Part shown: piece after piece, positions 52,282 through 59,338 of the stretch | How the letters are laid out: the number at the start of each line of letters is the position of its first letter | How positions within the stretch are numbered: the stretch's first letter is position 1 | NCBI RefSeq assembly: GCF_003692965.1 | Contig: NZ_REHC01000008.1 | Location: forward strand, 62,001-126,000 | Length of the DNA stretch: 64,000 bases | Source: Lactobacillus sp. ESL0246 | Lineage (GTDB): Bacteria; Bacillota; Bacilli; Lactobacillales; Lactobacillaceae | Reading direction: 5' to 3' | Notes under the pieces: model-generated | Seen by the model: only the letters and a program-made list of their open reading frames with translations | Told to the model about the DNA's origin: nothing | The model's database searches: none | Made by a program: the position numbers and the translations under genes

Positions 52282-52616
52282 GGTAGTTTTGCGTCCCAAT
52301 CTATTTCTGTATCATGTTCATCCATCCACTTTGCTGCCCTTCTTTGAAAAATAATTGTTGTTTTTCCGTTTTTAGTTCGCCGTGGATGTACTACCCACCC
52401 GCCGTTCTTAACATCAACTTCTGGATATTCGTCGAAAATGAATGTCCGTATCCACTCAGGCGCTCTATTTCCACAATAAGTTTCACTGAATTCTTTCATC
52501 TTGATTGTTTTGCCTTCCAGCGACTCTGCTGGAACATAACCACGTTCTTGCATGATTTGATCAACCAGTTCAATCAGAGACCCCACTTGTATTTGTAGAT
52601 TTACTAGATCAGTCAA
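52278..52616 (-). CDS. DUF771-like phage DNA-binding protein
   Basis: 112 aa. IKMKEFSETYCGNRAPEWIR and GGWVVHPRRT resemble DUF771 proteins, an excisionase-like helix-turn-helix family in early operons of lactic phages. Possibly an accessory DNA-binding protein. Confidence 0.7.
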   Translation of the reverse strand: MTDLVNLQIQVGSLIELVDQIMQERGYVPAESLEGKTIKMKEFSETYCGNRAPEWIRTFIFDEYPEVDVKNGGWVVHPRRTKNGKTTIIFQRRAAKWMDEHDTEIDWDAKLP

Positions 52617-52637
52617 TTGATTTCACCTCGTTTTCCA

Positions 52638-52835
52638 TTAGTTTTCTTCCTCTCTTAGTTCGTCTAAGCTGATTTCTAAAGCATCAGCAATCTTACATGC
52701 ATTGGTAAAAGATGGTTCATTCCCGTAGAACTTGTATTTGTCTAAAGTAGTAATAGGTATTCCAGACTTTTCTGACAATACTCTTTGAGACCAATGCTTC
52801 ATATCTAAAAATTTTTGTACATTCGACCACTTCAT
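52638..52835 (-). CDS. Minimal XRE-type regulator, second cassette
   Basis: 65 aa, one helix-turn-helix (WSQRVLSEKSGIPITTLDKY). Paralogue of 47372-47557. Divergent from the plus-strand gene at 52924 with an 88-bp gap, the same arrangement as the first cassette. Confidence 0.75.
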   Translation of the reverse strand: MKWSNVQKFLDMKHWSQRVLSEKSGIPITTLDKYKFYGNEPSFTNACKIADALEISLDELREEEN

Positions 52836-52923
52836 TTTGTATTCGCCTTCTATCTTTATACAACATATGGTATAATTTGATTGAATTACCAGTTACAATC
52901 TTAAAAATCAGGGGAGGTAACAA
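52836..52923 (+). promoter_or_regulatory. Promoter of the second plus-strand moron
   Basis: A TATAAT at 52871-52876 with an extended -10 (TGG before it) lies 48 bp ahead of the ATG at 52924, whose ribosome site is GGGGAGG. ATACAACATATGGTAT over the -10 is a partial dyad and could be the operator for the small XRE protein. Confidence 0.45.
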
Positions 52924-53253
52924 ATGACTGATGATTTTGGTAAATCTTTAGAAAAATTATCCAATCAGTTTGAGAGGGCACAATCTGAACTAAGTAAAAT
53001 GAATGGTACCCACTCTTATAATTTAAATGAAATTTTTTCTCCATCATTTATGACGACCCACACTCGTTACAATTCCTTTAATTCATTCCTAGAAGATTGC
53101 GGTATAACAAATCAAAGTGAATTTGATGCATACCCAGATGATAAATTTGATGAAAAGGTTAAAGAAAAGACATCTTTTCCCAGTTACGAAGATATGTTTA
53201 ATGCTGCTTTTAAAGTCTATCTTTCAAAACGGACTGGTATCGACTTTAGTTGA
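52924..53253 (+). CDS. Plus-strand moron of unknown function
   Basis: 109 aa, acidic. A helical N-terminus (DFGKSLEKLSNQFERAQSEL), then the compact block LNEIFSPSFM, FNSFLEDCGI and FPSYEDMFNAAFKVY. I do not recognise a function. It stands against the early operon, with a divergent XRE regulator and a 37-bp 3' overlap with a minus-strand gene, exactly like the Abi-alpha-like gene. Defence or superinfection immunity is inferred from this parallel. Confidence 0.65.
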   Translation: MTDDFGKSLEKLSNQFERAQSELSKMNGTHSYNLNEIFSPSFMTTHTRYNSFNSFLEDCGITNQSEFDAYPDDKFDEKVKEKTSFPSYEDMFNAAFKVYLSKRTGIDFS

Positions 53254-53393
53254 TGATTAAGTTTATCAAGTTCTTTAATGGCTTCATTAGCTTTGATTTC
53301 AACTAAAGCTTTATTTTTATATTTCTTATCTTTTATGACTTTAAATTCAATCTCTATTTTGTTTAAACCGATTTGAGCTACTAACTTTTTCAT
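53217..53393 (-). CDS. Small basic phage protein overlapping the second moron
   Basis: 58 aa (MKKLVAQIGLNKIEIEFKVI ... SIPVRFER). Its 3' end is antisense to the last 37 bp of the plus-strand gene. Function unknown. Confidence 0.5.
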   Translation of the reverse strand: MKKLVAQIGLNKIEIEFKVIKDKKYKNKALVEIKANEAIKELDKLNHQLKSIPVRFER

Positions 53394-53443
53394 TTTGTCT
53401 CGTTTTCCTAACGTCGATAGTGTATTAGACTACGCAAATAAAA

Positions 53444-53680
53444 TTAAAAATTTGATTTTTCCGTAGTCGTATCTCCCATTACGTACCAATCGTTAGCAGT
53501 TATATAATCTAAAGTTGGCATCCAACATGGTTCAGCTATAGCTTTATCCAATTTTGATAAAACTATGATTCCAGCTAACGAATTAGTACAAATGAGTACT
53601 GTGGGTCTTGGTCCGTCGCTTTTTCTTGCAATACCTAGACCCATTTTTTGTGCTTTCAAAGCGGCATCACGAATGTTCAT
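53444..53680 (-). CDS. DUF2829/Tad2-like protein (candidate anti-Thoeris)
   Basis: 78 aa. N-terminal block NIRDAALKAQKMGLGIARKS and the C-terminal WMPTLDYITANDWYV match the layout of DUF2829 proteins, the family that includes Tad2, which sequesters the cyclic signal molecule of Thoeris. It is an early gene in the lytic direction, where anti-defence proteins are expected. Assignment by motif reading only. Confidence 0.6.
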   Translation of the reverse strand: MNIRDAALKAQKMGLGIARKSDGPRPTVLICTNSLAGIIVLSKLDKAIAEPCWMPTLDYITANDWYVMGDTTTEKSNF

Positions 53681-53740
53681 TTATTCTTCTACTCCATTCC
53701 TAAAATCCGATAAATTTTTTATTGCTGTCTTTTTCCATCA

Positions 53741-54487
53741 TTACACCTCCAGTAAATCCATTTGTTCTAGTACAGGATGAATATTATCTTCAGCAAGTAA
53801 GTCATAGATGAACTTCTTTCCTTTCTGTGTCCATTTCAAATTGTTGTGGACACCTTGGTCTTTCTTGCCATCTTTTGCATAAGAATATGGTTCATACTGT
53901 GTATAGCCTTTTGCATCATATTTTCGATATAGCACCCATACTTTCCCTTGCTTATAAATAACATGACGATTATGAAGTTCAATGTTCAACTTCTTAGCAG
54001 TCCAGCCATAGTCCTTTGCTATTTCAGTAGTTGTCATTAAGCCTGGATTGTGCATCTGACTGTCGTAATAGTCTGCTTTAGGCTTAATTTTTAAATAGGC
54101 TTTCTTTTCCTCAACCCACTTCTGCGCCCTTTTGACTGGGTCTTCAATCATGTAGCTGTCGAGATGCCCAGCTTTAATTGCTTTTATTTCGTTCTCCATT
54201 TGATTAAAAGCATTGATATACTTGAGCTTAAAATTGAGAGCCTTCTTTCCTGTAAATCCCATAGCCAATAATGTAAAACCGTCTCGTGTCATAAAATATG
54301 CTCGGCGTTTTCTACCATAACTATCAGGCTCGTTACCTTCTTCAAATATCTGCGCAAAATCACGCACATCTTTTTTAAAACCATCGATTATTCTAAGAAC
54401 GTCTCTATGGTTCTTTCCAAACGTTTTTGCAACTTGTAAGCTGCTAGTCACAGCTTGTTGATTTTGCATAATTACTAATTCCTGCAT
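53741..54487 (-). CDS. Rha/KilAC-type antirepressor
   Basis: 248 aa. The N-terminal Rha domain (TFGKNHRDVLRIIDGFKKDV, MTRDGFTLLAMGFTGKKAL) is joined to a C-terminal KilAC-like DNA-binding domain (TTTEIAKDYGWTAKKLNIEL). First genes of the early operon after cro. Probably controls the switch between lysogeny and lysis. Confidence 0.85.
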   Translation of the reverse strand: MQELVIMQNQQAVTSSLQVAKTFGKNHRDVLRIIDGFKKDVRDFAQIFEEGNEPDSYGRKRRAYFMTRDGFTLLAMGFTGKKALNFKLKYINAFNQMENEIKAIKAGHLDSYMIEDPVKRAQKWVEEKKAYLKIKPKADYYDSQMHNPGLMTTTEIAKDYGWTAKKLNIELHNRHVIYKQGKVWVLYRKYDAKGYTQYEPYSYAKDGKKDQGVHNNLKWTQKGKKFIYDLLAEDNIHPVLEQMDLLEV

Positions 54488-54746
54488 GTTGTTTTCTTCT
54501 TTCCTTAACTATATCTACTTTTTGTTCTCTTTTGTCTACACTTTTTGTAAAAAAAATCGAAATTTTATTTTCTGGATATCCCAGTACAGTAAGCATTCGT
54601 GTAAATTCTTCCACTCCAATATCTGATTTTCCATTTTCTTTTTTCCAATAACTTGTTCTGCTTATACCGCTACGTTTTGCCATTTCAGCCTGAGTTAACC
54701 CTTTAGCAACTCGTTCAGCTCTCAGACGCTTAAAATTAAAAATCAC
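54444..54746 (-). CDS. Cro-like repressor
   Basis: 100 aa. XRE helix-turn-helix (KGLTQAEMAKRSGISRTSYW). Divergent from CI with three shared operators between them. The 3' end overlaps the antirepressor gene by 44 bp. It should turn off the lysogenic promoter during lytic growth. Confidence 0.85.
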   Translation of the reverse strand: MIFNFKRLRAERVAKGLTQAEMAKRSGISRTSYWKKENGKSDIGVEEFTRMLTVLGYPENKISIFFTKSVDKREQKVDIVKERRKQHAGISNYAKSTSCD

Positions 54747-54758
54747 TTTTCCACCTCC

Positions 54759-54867
54759 TGTTCACTTTAGAGAACAAATATATAATAATTCCTTTGTTTC
54801 TTTTTGTCAACAAAAATATCAAAAAAATAATTTTGTTGTTTATTTTAATGAACATCAGTAATATAAT
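54759..54867. promoter_or_regulatory. Lysis-lysogeny control region with three operators
   Basis: Three 18-bp sites share TGTT-N10-AACA: 54759-54776, 54795-54812 and 54837-54854; the outer two are near-palindromes. The minus-strand early promoter reads TTGACA, 17 bp, TATTAT, with its -35 inside the middle site. The plus-strand CI promoter has TATAAT at 54862-54867 and its -35 region inside the third site. The arrangement is lambda-OR-like. Confidence 0.75.
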
Positions 54868-54891
54868 ATTATTTAAAAGTAAGGAGAAAAA

Positions 54892-55542
54892 ATGAAAACA
54901 AGTAGACAAATAATTGACGAACTTAATGAATTAAGAAAAGAGCAAGGTATGTCAATTACGGAACTAGCGAAACATGTAGGGATGGCTAAGTCGGGTGTGT
55001 CAAAATATTTTAATCATACAAGAGAATTTCCAATTAACAGAACCCCAGAATTTGCTAAAGCTTTACATACTACGGTTGAAAAAGTTTTAGGAGTTGACAA
55101 TAGTCAATCCGATTTAGATCCCAAATTTCCTTCTAATGCAATAGATTTATCAAATTTGCATCATGTACGCATCCCTATTGTTGGTGACATAGCTTGTGGT
55201 ACCCCTATTACTGCTGAACAAAACGTTGAAGGTTATCATGATGTTTACTTAAAACACGTGCCAGCTGGTAAATTGTTTGCATTACGCTGTAAAGGCGACT
55301 CTATGGAGCCTAGAATTCCAAATGGAGCATATGTTACTATTCTTCAACAGCCAACGATTGAAACAAACGAAGTTGCAGCAGTTTTAATTAATGGTGAAGC
55401 GACGCTTAAACAATTTAAGCAAATGGATTCAAAACACGCTATCCTCTACCCCTTTAATACTAAATATGAACCCATTTTTTTAGATGGTAATGATGATGTA
55501 AAAATACTAGGAAAAGCTATTCATTACGATGGCGAACTATAG
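54892..55542 (+). CDS. CI-type repressor with S24 peptidase domain
   Basis: 216 aa. N-terminal XRE domain (MSITELAKHVGMAKSGVSKY), then the LexA-like C-terminus: cleavage region GDIACGTP (near residue 104), nucleophile in GDSMEP (near 141) and the Lys in EATLKQF (near 178). It keeps the lysogen by repressing the early promoter and is expected to self-cleave with RecA after DNA damage. Confidence 0.92.
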   Translation: MKTSRQIIDELNELRKEQGMSITELAKHVGMAKSGVSKYFNHTREFPINRTPEFAKALHTTVEKVLGVDNSQSDLDPKFPSNAIDLSNLHHVRIPIVGDIACGTPITAEQNVEGYHDVYLKHVPAGKLFALRCKGDSMEPRIPNGAYVTILQQPTIETNEVAAVLINGEATLKQFKQMDSKHAILYPFNTKYEPIFLDGNDDVKILGKAIHYDGEL

Positions 55543-55577
55543 AATTTAACTGAGATATAAAATAGGTTTAATAAATA

Positions 55578-56210
55578 ATGGCAAATTTAGGTTCTAAATT
55601 AAAAGCGTACAGGAACAGTAAAAAATTAACTTTAGAGCAGTTAGCACAAGCATTAAATTCTAAATATTCAAATGCAAAAATATCAAAAGGTAGGCTCTCA
55701 CGTTGGGAAAACGATAAGGAAGAACCCAAACTTTCTTCTTTAAAATTATTAGCTGATTATTTTGATGTTTCTTTAGATAACTTAATAGGATTGAATGAGG
55801 AAACAGTTTCAAATACAACTCCAGAATATTTATTGAAAGATAAATCTCCTTCTAACAAGGATGGCATATCCTGGCAAGACATAGATTTACCATATCTTGG
55901 AGAAGTTCCGGATGAATTAAAAAGATATTTTCATGCAATTTCAAAGGTGTATGTAAACTATCATCCTGAAATTATCCAATCTAAAAAAATTAAAGATGAA
56001 ATAAAAATATCAAAGTACATTGGTCTACAAATAAAAAAATTGCGTAAGTCATTAGATATGGATCAGCAAACCTTTGCAGACAAAATTGGCACTTTACGCA
56101 TAAATGTTTCCAGATATGAAAATGGATTAAGAAATGTTAATTCGGAAATGCTTTTTAAAATAGCTAAGGAATTTAATATTGATATTAATTATTTCTTTCC
56201 TAAAATATAA
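55578..56210 (+). CDS. Regulator with two XRE helix-turn-helix domains
   Basis: 210 aa. The first domain spans 1-70 (LTLEQLAQALNSKYSN... RLSRWENDK), the second 150-210 (LDMDQQTFADKIGTLRINVS RYE), joined by an acidic linker. Directly downstream of CI with a 35-bp gap, so expressed in the lysogen. XRE proteins usually have one such domain. Target unknown. Confidence 0.75.
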   Translation: MANLGSKLKAYRNSKKLTLEQLAQALNSKYSNAKISKGRLSRWENDKEEPKLSSLKLLADYFDVSLDNLIGLNEETVSNTTPEYLLKDKSPSNKDGISWQDIDLPYLGEVPDELKRYFHAISKVYVNYHPEIIQSKKIKDEIKISKYIGLQIKKLRKSLDMDQQTFADKIGTLRINVSRYENGLRNVNSEMLFKIAKEFNIDINYFFPKI

Positions 56211-56333
56211 AATCATTAAGCTGTCCATTGATATTAAGGAGAAAGTTTTAGGAAAAATATAATGGCTAAAAATATTAATAACAATGATTTTGTTATGCAC
56301 TATACTTAATGGAATAGGATATGAAATATACTT

Positions 56334-57197
56334 ATGAAACTTAAAAAAATTATACATAGTTTAATGTTGAAAAAAGCTCAGCAATCTAAACATAAAAAGT
56401 ATATGCTTACAAAATCTTCTCAGATTATAGCTGCTAAACAAAAAAAGAAAAACTATATTACTAAGCTTGAAGACAAATACCGAGAAAATAACTATAATAA
56501 TATTCCTTATATTAAAGATGAAGAATCAGCTGAATATGTTTTAAATAATTGGAATACTTCCGCCCCCGTACCACGTGCTTACATGAAAAATCAGATTTTT
56601 AAGGGCATAAAGCTTGTTACGGGCGAAATAGTTTTATTATGGTGGTTAACATCTCGAAAAAATACTAATAGTATTCCGCTTTACTTTTATAGAGAATATG
56701 GAATTAATGCTAATGAAAGTATTAAAAAACTGCAACGCTACGGATTATTATCTACTGAAAAAAGACTAACTTTAGATGGAAAACAACTTCTAAAAAACAA
56801 ACAAAAAATTATTCATAACCATAAAACCGATAAAACTTGGGCAGGAATTGGCCCGATTAAGTATCATTATAACAAAGTCAAAGAAGCCGAAGAGTTAGAA
56901 AATGCAACCTATCAAGAATATTTAGATAGTGGCATAAAGCAATATTCTTTTCTAGCTACACTTGATACAAAAACTTGCTCTATATGTGGTAACTTAGACG
57001 GAAAAATATTCGACATTAAAGAAACAAAGACAGGTATCAACTATCCTTTAATACATCCTGGTTGTAGATGTACGACAACGCCGTATATTGAAAGATTACC
57101 TGAAAGCTCTGAAAGATGGGCACGAAATCCGAAAACGGGAAAGGGAGAATATATCGATAATATTAGTTTTAACGAATGGAAAAGTAAATATATTTAG
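56334..57197 (+). CDS. Orphan MuF-domain protein in the lysogeny region
   Basis: 287 aa. The C-terminus (185-265) is a Mu F/SPP1 gp7-like domain: LDTKTCSICGNLDGKIFD and HPGCRCTTTPYI. The N-terminus is basic (1-50), with a winged-helix-like part (90-150). It is separated from the head genes and on the opposite strand, while the phage has a separate minor head protein at 38362. It may be a moron or a packaged effector. Function unknown. Confidence 0.65.
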   Translation: MKLKKIIHSLMLKKAQQSKHKKYMLTKSSQIIAAKQKKKNYITKLEDKYRENNYNNIPYIKDEESAEYVLNNWNTSAPVPRAYMKNQIFKGIKLVTGEIVLLWWLTSRKNTNSIPLYFYREYGINANESIKKLQRYGLLSTEKRLTLDGKQLLKNKQKIIHNHKTDKTWAGIGPIKYHYNKVKEAEELENATYQEYLDSGIKQYSFLATLDTKTCSICGNLDGKIFDIKETKTGINYPLIHPGCRCTTTPYIERLPESSERWARNPKTGKGEYIDNISFNEWKSKYI

Positions 57198-57207
57198 AAA
57201 GATAAAA

Positions 57208-57238
57208 ACTGCTGTACTTCTATAGCACAGCAGTTATT
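57208..57238. terminator. Bidirectional terminator after MuF orphan
   Basis: AACTGCTGT (57209-57217) pairs with ACAGCAGTT (57228-57236). It separates the plus-strand MuF gene from the minus-strand lipoprotein gene. Confidence 0.7.
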
Positions 57239-57247
57239 CTGCTAAAT

Positions 57248-57831
57248 TTAATTTACTCCAAGCTTGTTACTTTGAGCTGTAAACTTTCCAAGTTTGAATG
57301 TCTTTTGACCAATTTTTGGTCCATCAACACCTTTAGTAGCTTTCAAAGTAACGGGAATCTTATTACTATCAAGGTTATAGGCAATAGCACCTTCAAGTTT
57401 TCCACCCTTTTTTATAGACTTATTTTGATTATTCAAGATTTTACCAGCATAATTCAAAGGTGTTGAGCCAACTACTAGTTTGCCATCTGTATTTTTATTA
57501 TCTTGATATGCATTGAATACGGCTAACCATGCATTAGTAATATCAATCTTTTTATTACTCTTATTTTTTACAATATATTCAAAAACGATTTGCTTTTTAC
57601 TTTTAGGAGTTAATCCTTTAAAAAACTTAACTTTTGTAATAGTTATATCTAAATCACGGATACTTGCCTTTTTGCCATCAAAATAATACTTTGGCTTAGG
57701 TTTAACTGTGGATGTTTTAGATTGATTATTACTCTTGTTAGATTATTACTCTTGTTAGTAGAGGAACTAGAGCATCCCGCTAATGACAAACTTGCAACCA
57801 CAGCAGAAATAATTGTAATAATTTTCTTCAT
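57248..57831 (-). pseudogene. Lipoprotein (DUF5067-like) interrupted by a 17-bp tandem duplication
   Basis: Start ATG at 57831 after GGAG. Signal peptide with lipobox LAGC. After STNKSNN the frame is lost because GATTATTACTCTTGTTA is present twice (57725-57741, 57742-57758, plus-strand reading). Removing one copy restores a 188-aa lipoprotein whose C-terminal part (NKSNKKIDITNAWLAVF, IKKGGKLEGAIAYNL) resembles DUF5067 extracellular domains. Off in this sequence; could switch back by slippage. Confidence 0.75.
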
Positions 57832-57963
57832 AGTATACTCCTTCACAAAATTATTATTTCATATATATAATTATTATATTTGATTGAAAATATAAAGAAA
57901 AGAGTAATTTTGTCCACAACACCAGTGACGTTAAACCTATGGCAATACTTTGGAGAAAGAATA

Positions 57964-58162
57964 ATGAGTAACGTTGACAATCGGATTGAAAAAGCTAAGC
58001 AAAAAATTTAAAAATCAAAGCAACCAGTCTTCGACTCAAGAAGCTTCTAATTCATCAATGAACGAGATTGAAGAATTAAAACAATTAAAAGAGCTATTAG
58101 ATACCGGTATTCTTACTGAGGAAGAATTCGCTGCTAAGAAAAAACAAATTCTTAACTTATAA
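57964..58162 (+). pseudogene. SHOCT-domain protein with a frameshift
   Basis: GGAGAAAG precedes an ATG at 57964 whose frame (MSNVDNRIEKAKQKI) stops after 15 codons at an A-rich run. A +1 shift there continues into KNQSNQSSTQEAS and a C-terminal SHOCT motif (LKQLKELLDTGILTEEEFAA). A shorter frame from a TTG at 57974 gives the same end. SHOCT proteins often lie between lipoprotein and integrase genes in lactobacillus prophages. Probably broken. Confidence 0.6.
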
Positions 58163-58193
58163 TCGACAGACAACACAAAAAATCCACTAATAG

Positions 58194-58208
58194 CTCGTCT
58201 GGAAAACT
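58194..58208. repeat. 15-bp hairpin-loop repeat, left copy
   Basis: CTCGTCTGGAAAACT, identical to 61092-61106. Here it lies in the loop of a weak hairpin (TAATAG/CTATTA). The two copies bracket the methyltransferase-DUF262-HEPN operon. Confidence 0.7.
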
Positions 58209-58285
58209 TACTATTAATTGATAAATAAGCAAAATTACGGGTTTTATAGTTTTCTGGCATAAAATATATTGAGAGGTGAAATAAA

Positions 58286-59338
58286 ATGAAAATTAATGCA
58301 ATAGACCTATTCTGTGGAGTTGGTGGTCTAACACTTGGTTTACAAAAAGCAGGTATAAACGTAGTAGCAGGTATAGATATAGAAAAAAGTTGTGAATATG
58401 CCTATACCCAAAATAATAATTCTAAATTTTACAATGCTGATATTAAAGAAATATCTCCCAGTTTTATAGAATCACTATATCCTAATGATACCGATATAAA
58501 AGTATTAGCAGGATGTGCACCTTGTCAGCCTTTTTCATCCTATAGTTATAGATATAAGGGAAAAGATGTACTACAAAATAAAATGGACTTATTGGGATAT
58601 TTTGGAAATATTGTTAAATTTATTAAGCCCGACATTGTAACTATGGAAAACGTTCCCCAAATGGCCAAAGAAAAAATATTCTTAGAATTTTTATCTACAC
58701 TACAAGAATGCGGCTATAAAATTAATTGGAAAATTGTTTATGCACCAGATTATGGCGTACCCCAAAAAAGAAAGCGTTTAGTTCTTTTAGCCTGTAAAGC
58801 ATTCGAGATAAAGTTAATCTCACCCCTATACAACAAAACAAATTATCCAACGGTCAGAGATGCAATAGATTACCTCCCTCCGATCAAAGCTGGCGAAACA
58901 TCAAAGAATGATCCCCTACATACTGCTGCCAAATTGAATAGCATTAATATGGAAAGAATCAAGCAATCAAAGCCAGGGGGAACTTGGATGGATTGGGATC
59001 CTAAATTATTACCTAAAGCATATAAAAAGAAATCAGGTCAAACATATAAAAGTGTATACGGAAGAATGAAATGGGACGAACCGGGACCTACTATTACTAC
59101 ACAATATTTTGGATATGGCAATGGTCGCTTTGGTCATCCAGAGCAAGACCGAGCTCTTTCTTTGAGAGAAGGAGCCTTATTACAGACTTTTCCAAAAGAT
59201 TATGTTTTTTTTCCAAAAAACGAAAGTAAAAAAAACACTAAAAGAAAAATTGCCTTGCAAATAGGTAATGCTGTACCAGTTGAATTAGCTAAAAGCATCG
59301 GTAAATCCATTATAGAAAGCGTTTACAATAATGAGTAA
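58286..59338 (+). CDS. C5-cytosine DNA methyltransferase
   Basis: 350 aa. Motif I LFCGVGGLTLGL, motif IV with catalytic Cys in CAPCQPFSSY, motif VI MENVPQM, motif VIII QKRKRLVLLA, and motif X IGNAVPVELA. It methylates cytosine at a specific but unknown site. First gene of a three-gene operon with overlap of 8 bp to the DUF262 gene and no recognisable restriction endonuclease. Confidence 0.93.
   Translation: MKINAIDLFCGVGGLTLGLQKAGINVVAGIDIEKSCEYAYTQNNNSKFYNADIKEISPSFIESLYPNDTDIKVLAGCAPCQPFSSYSYRYKGKDVLQNKMDLLGYFGNIVKFIKPDIVTMENVPQMAKEKIFLEFLSTLQECGYKINWKIVYAPDYGVPQKRKRLVLLACKAFEIKLISPLYNKTNYPTVRDAIDYLPPIKAGETSKNDPLHTAAKLNSINMERIKQSKPGGTWMDWDPKLLPKAYKKKSGQTYKSVYGRMKWDEPGPTITTQYFGYGNGRFGHPEQDRALSLREGALLQTFPKDYVFFPKNESKKNTKRKIALQIGNAVPVELAKSIGKSIIESVYNNE

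Noticed and set aside
47560-52923. Possibility that the two plus-strand genes with XRE partners are toxin-antitoxin pairs
   Set aside because: The XRE genes are divergent rather than co-transcribed with the partner, and the Abi-alpha-like protein is not a known toxin. Kept instead as regulated morons.
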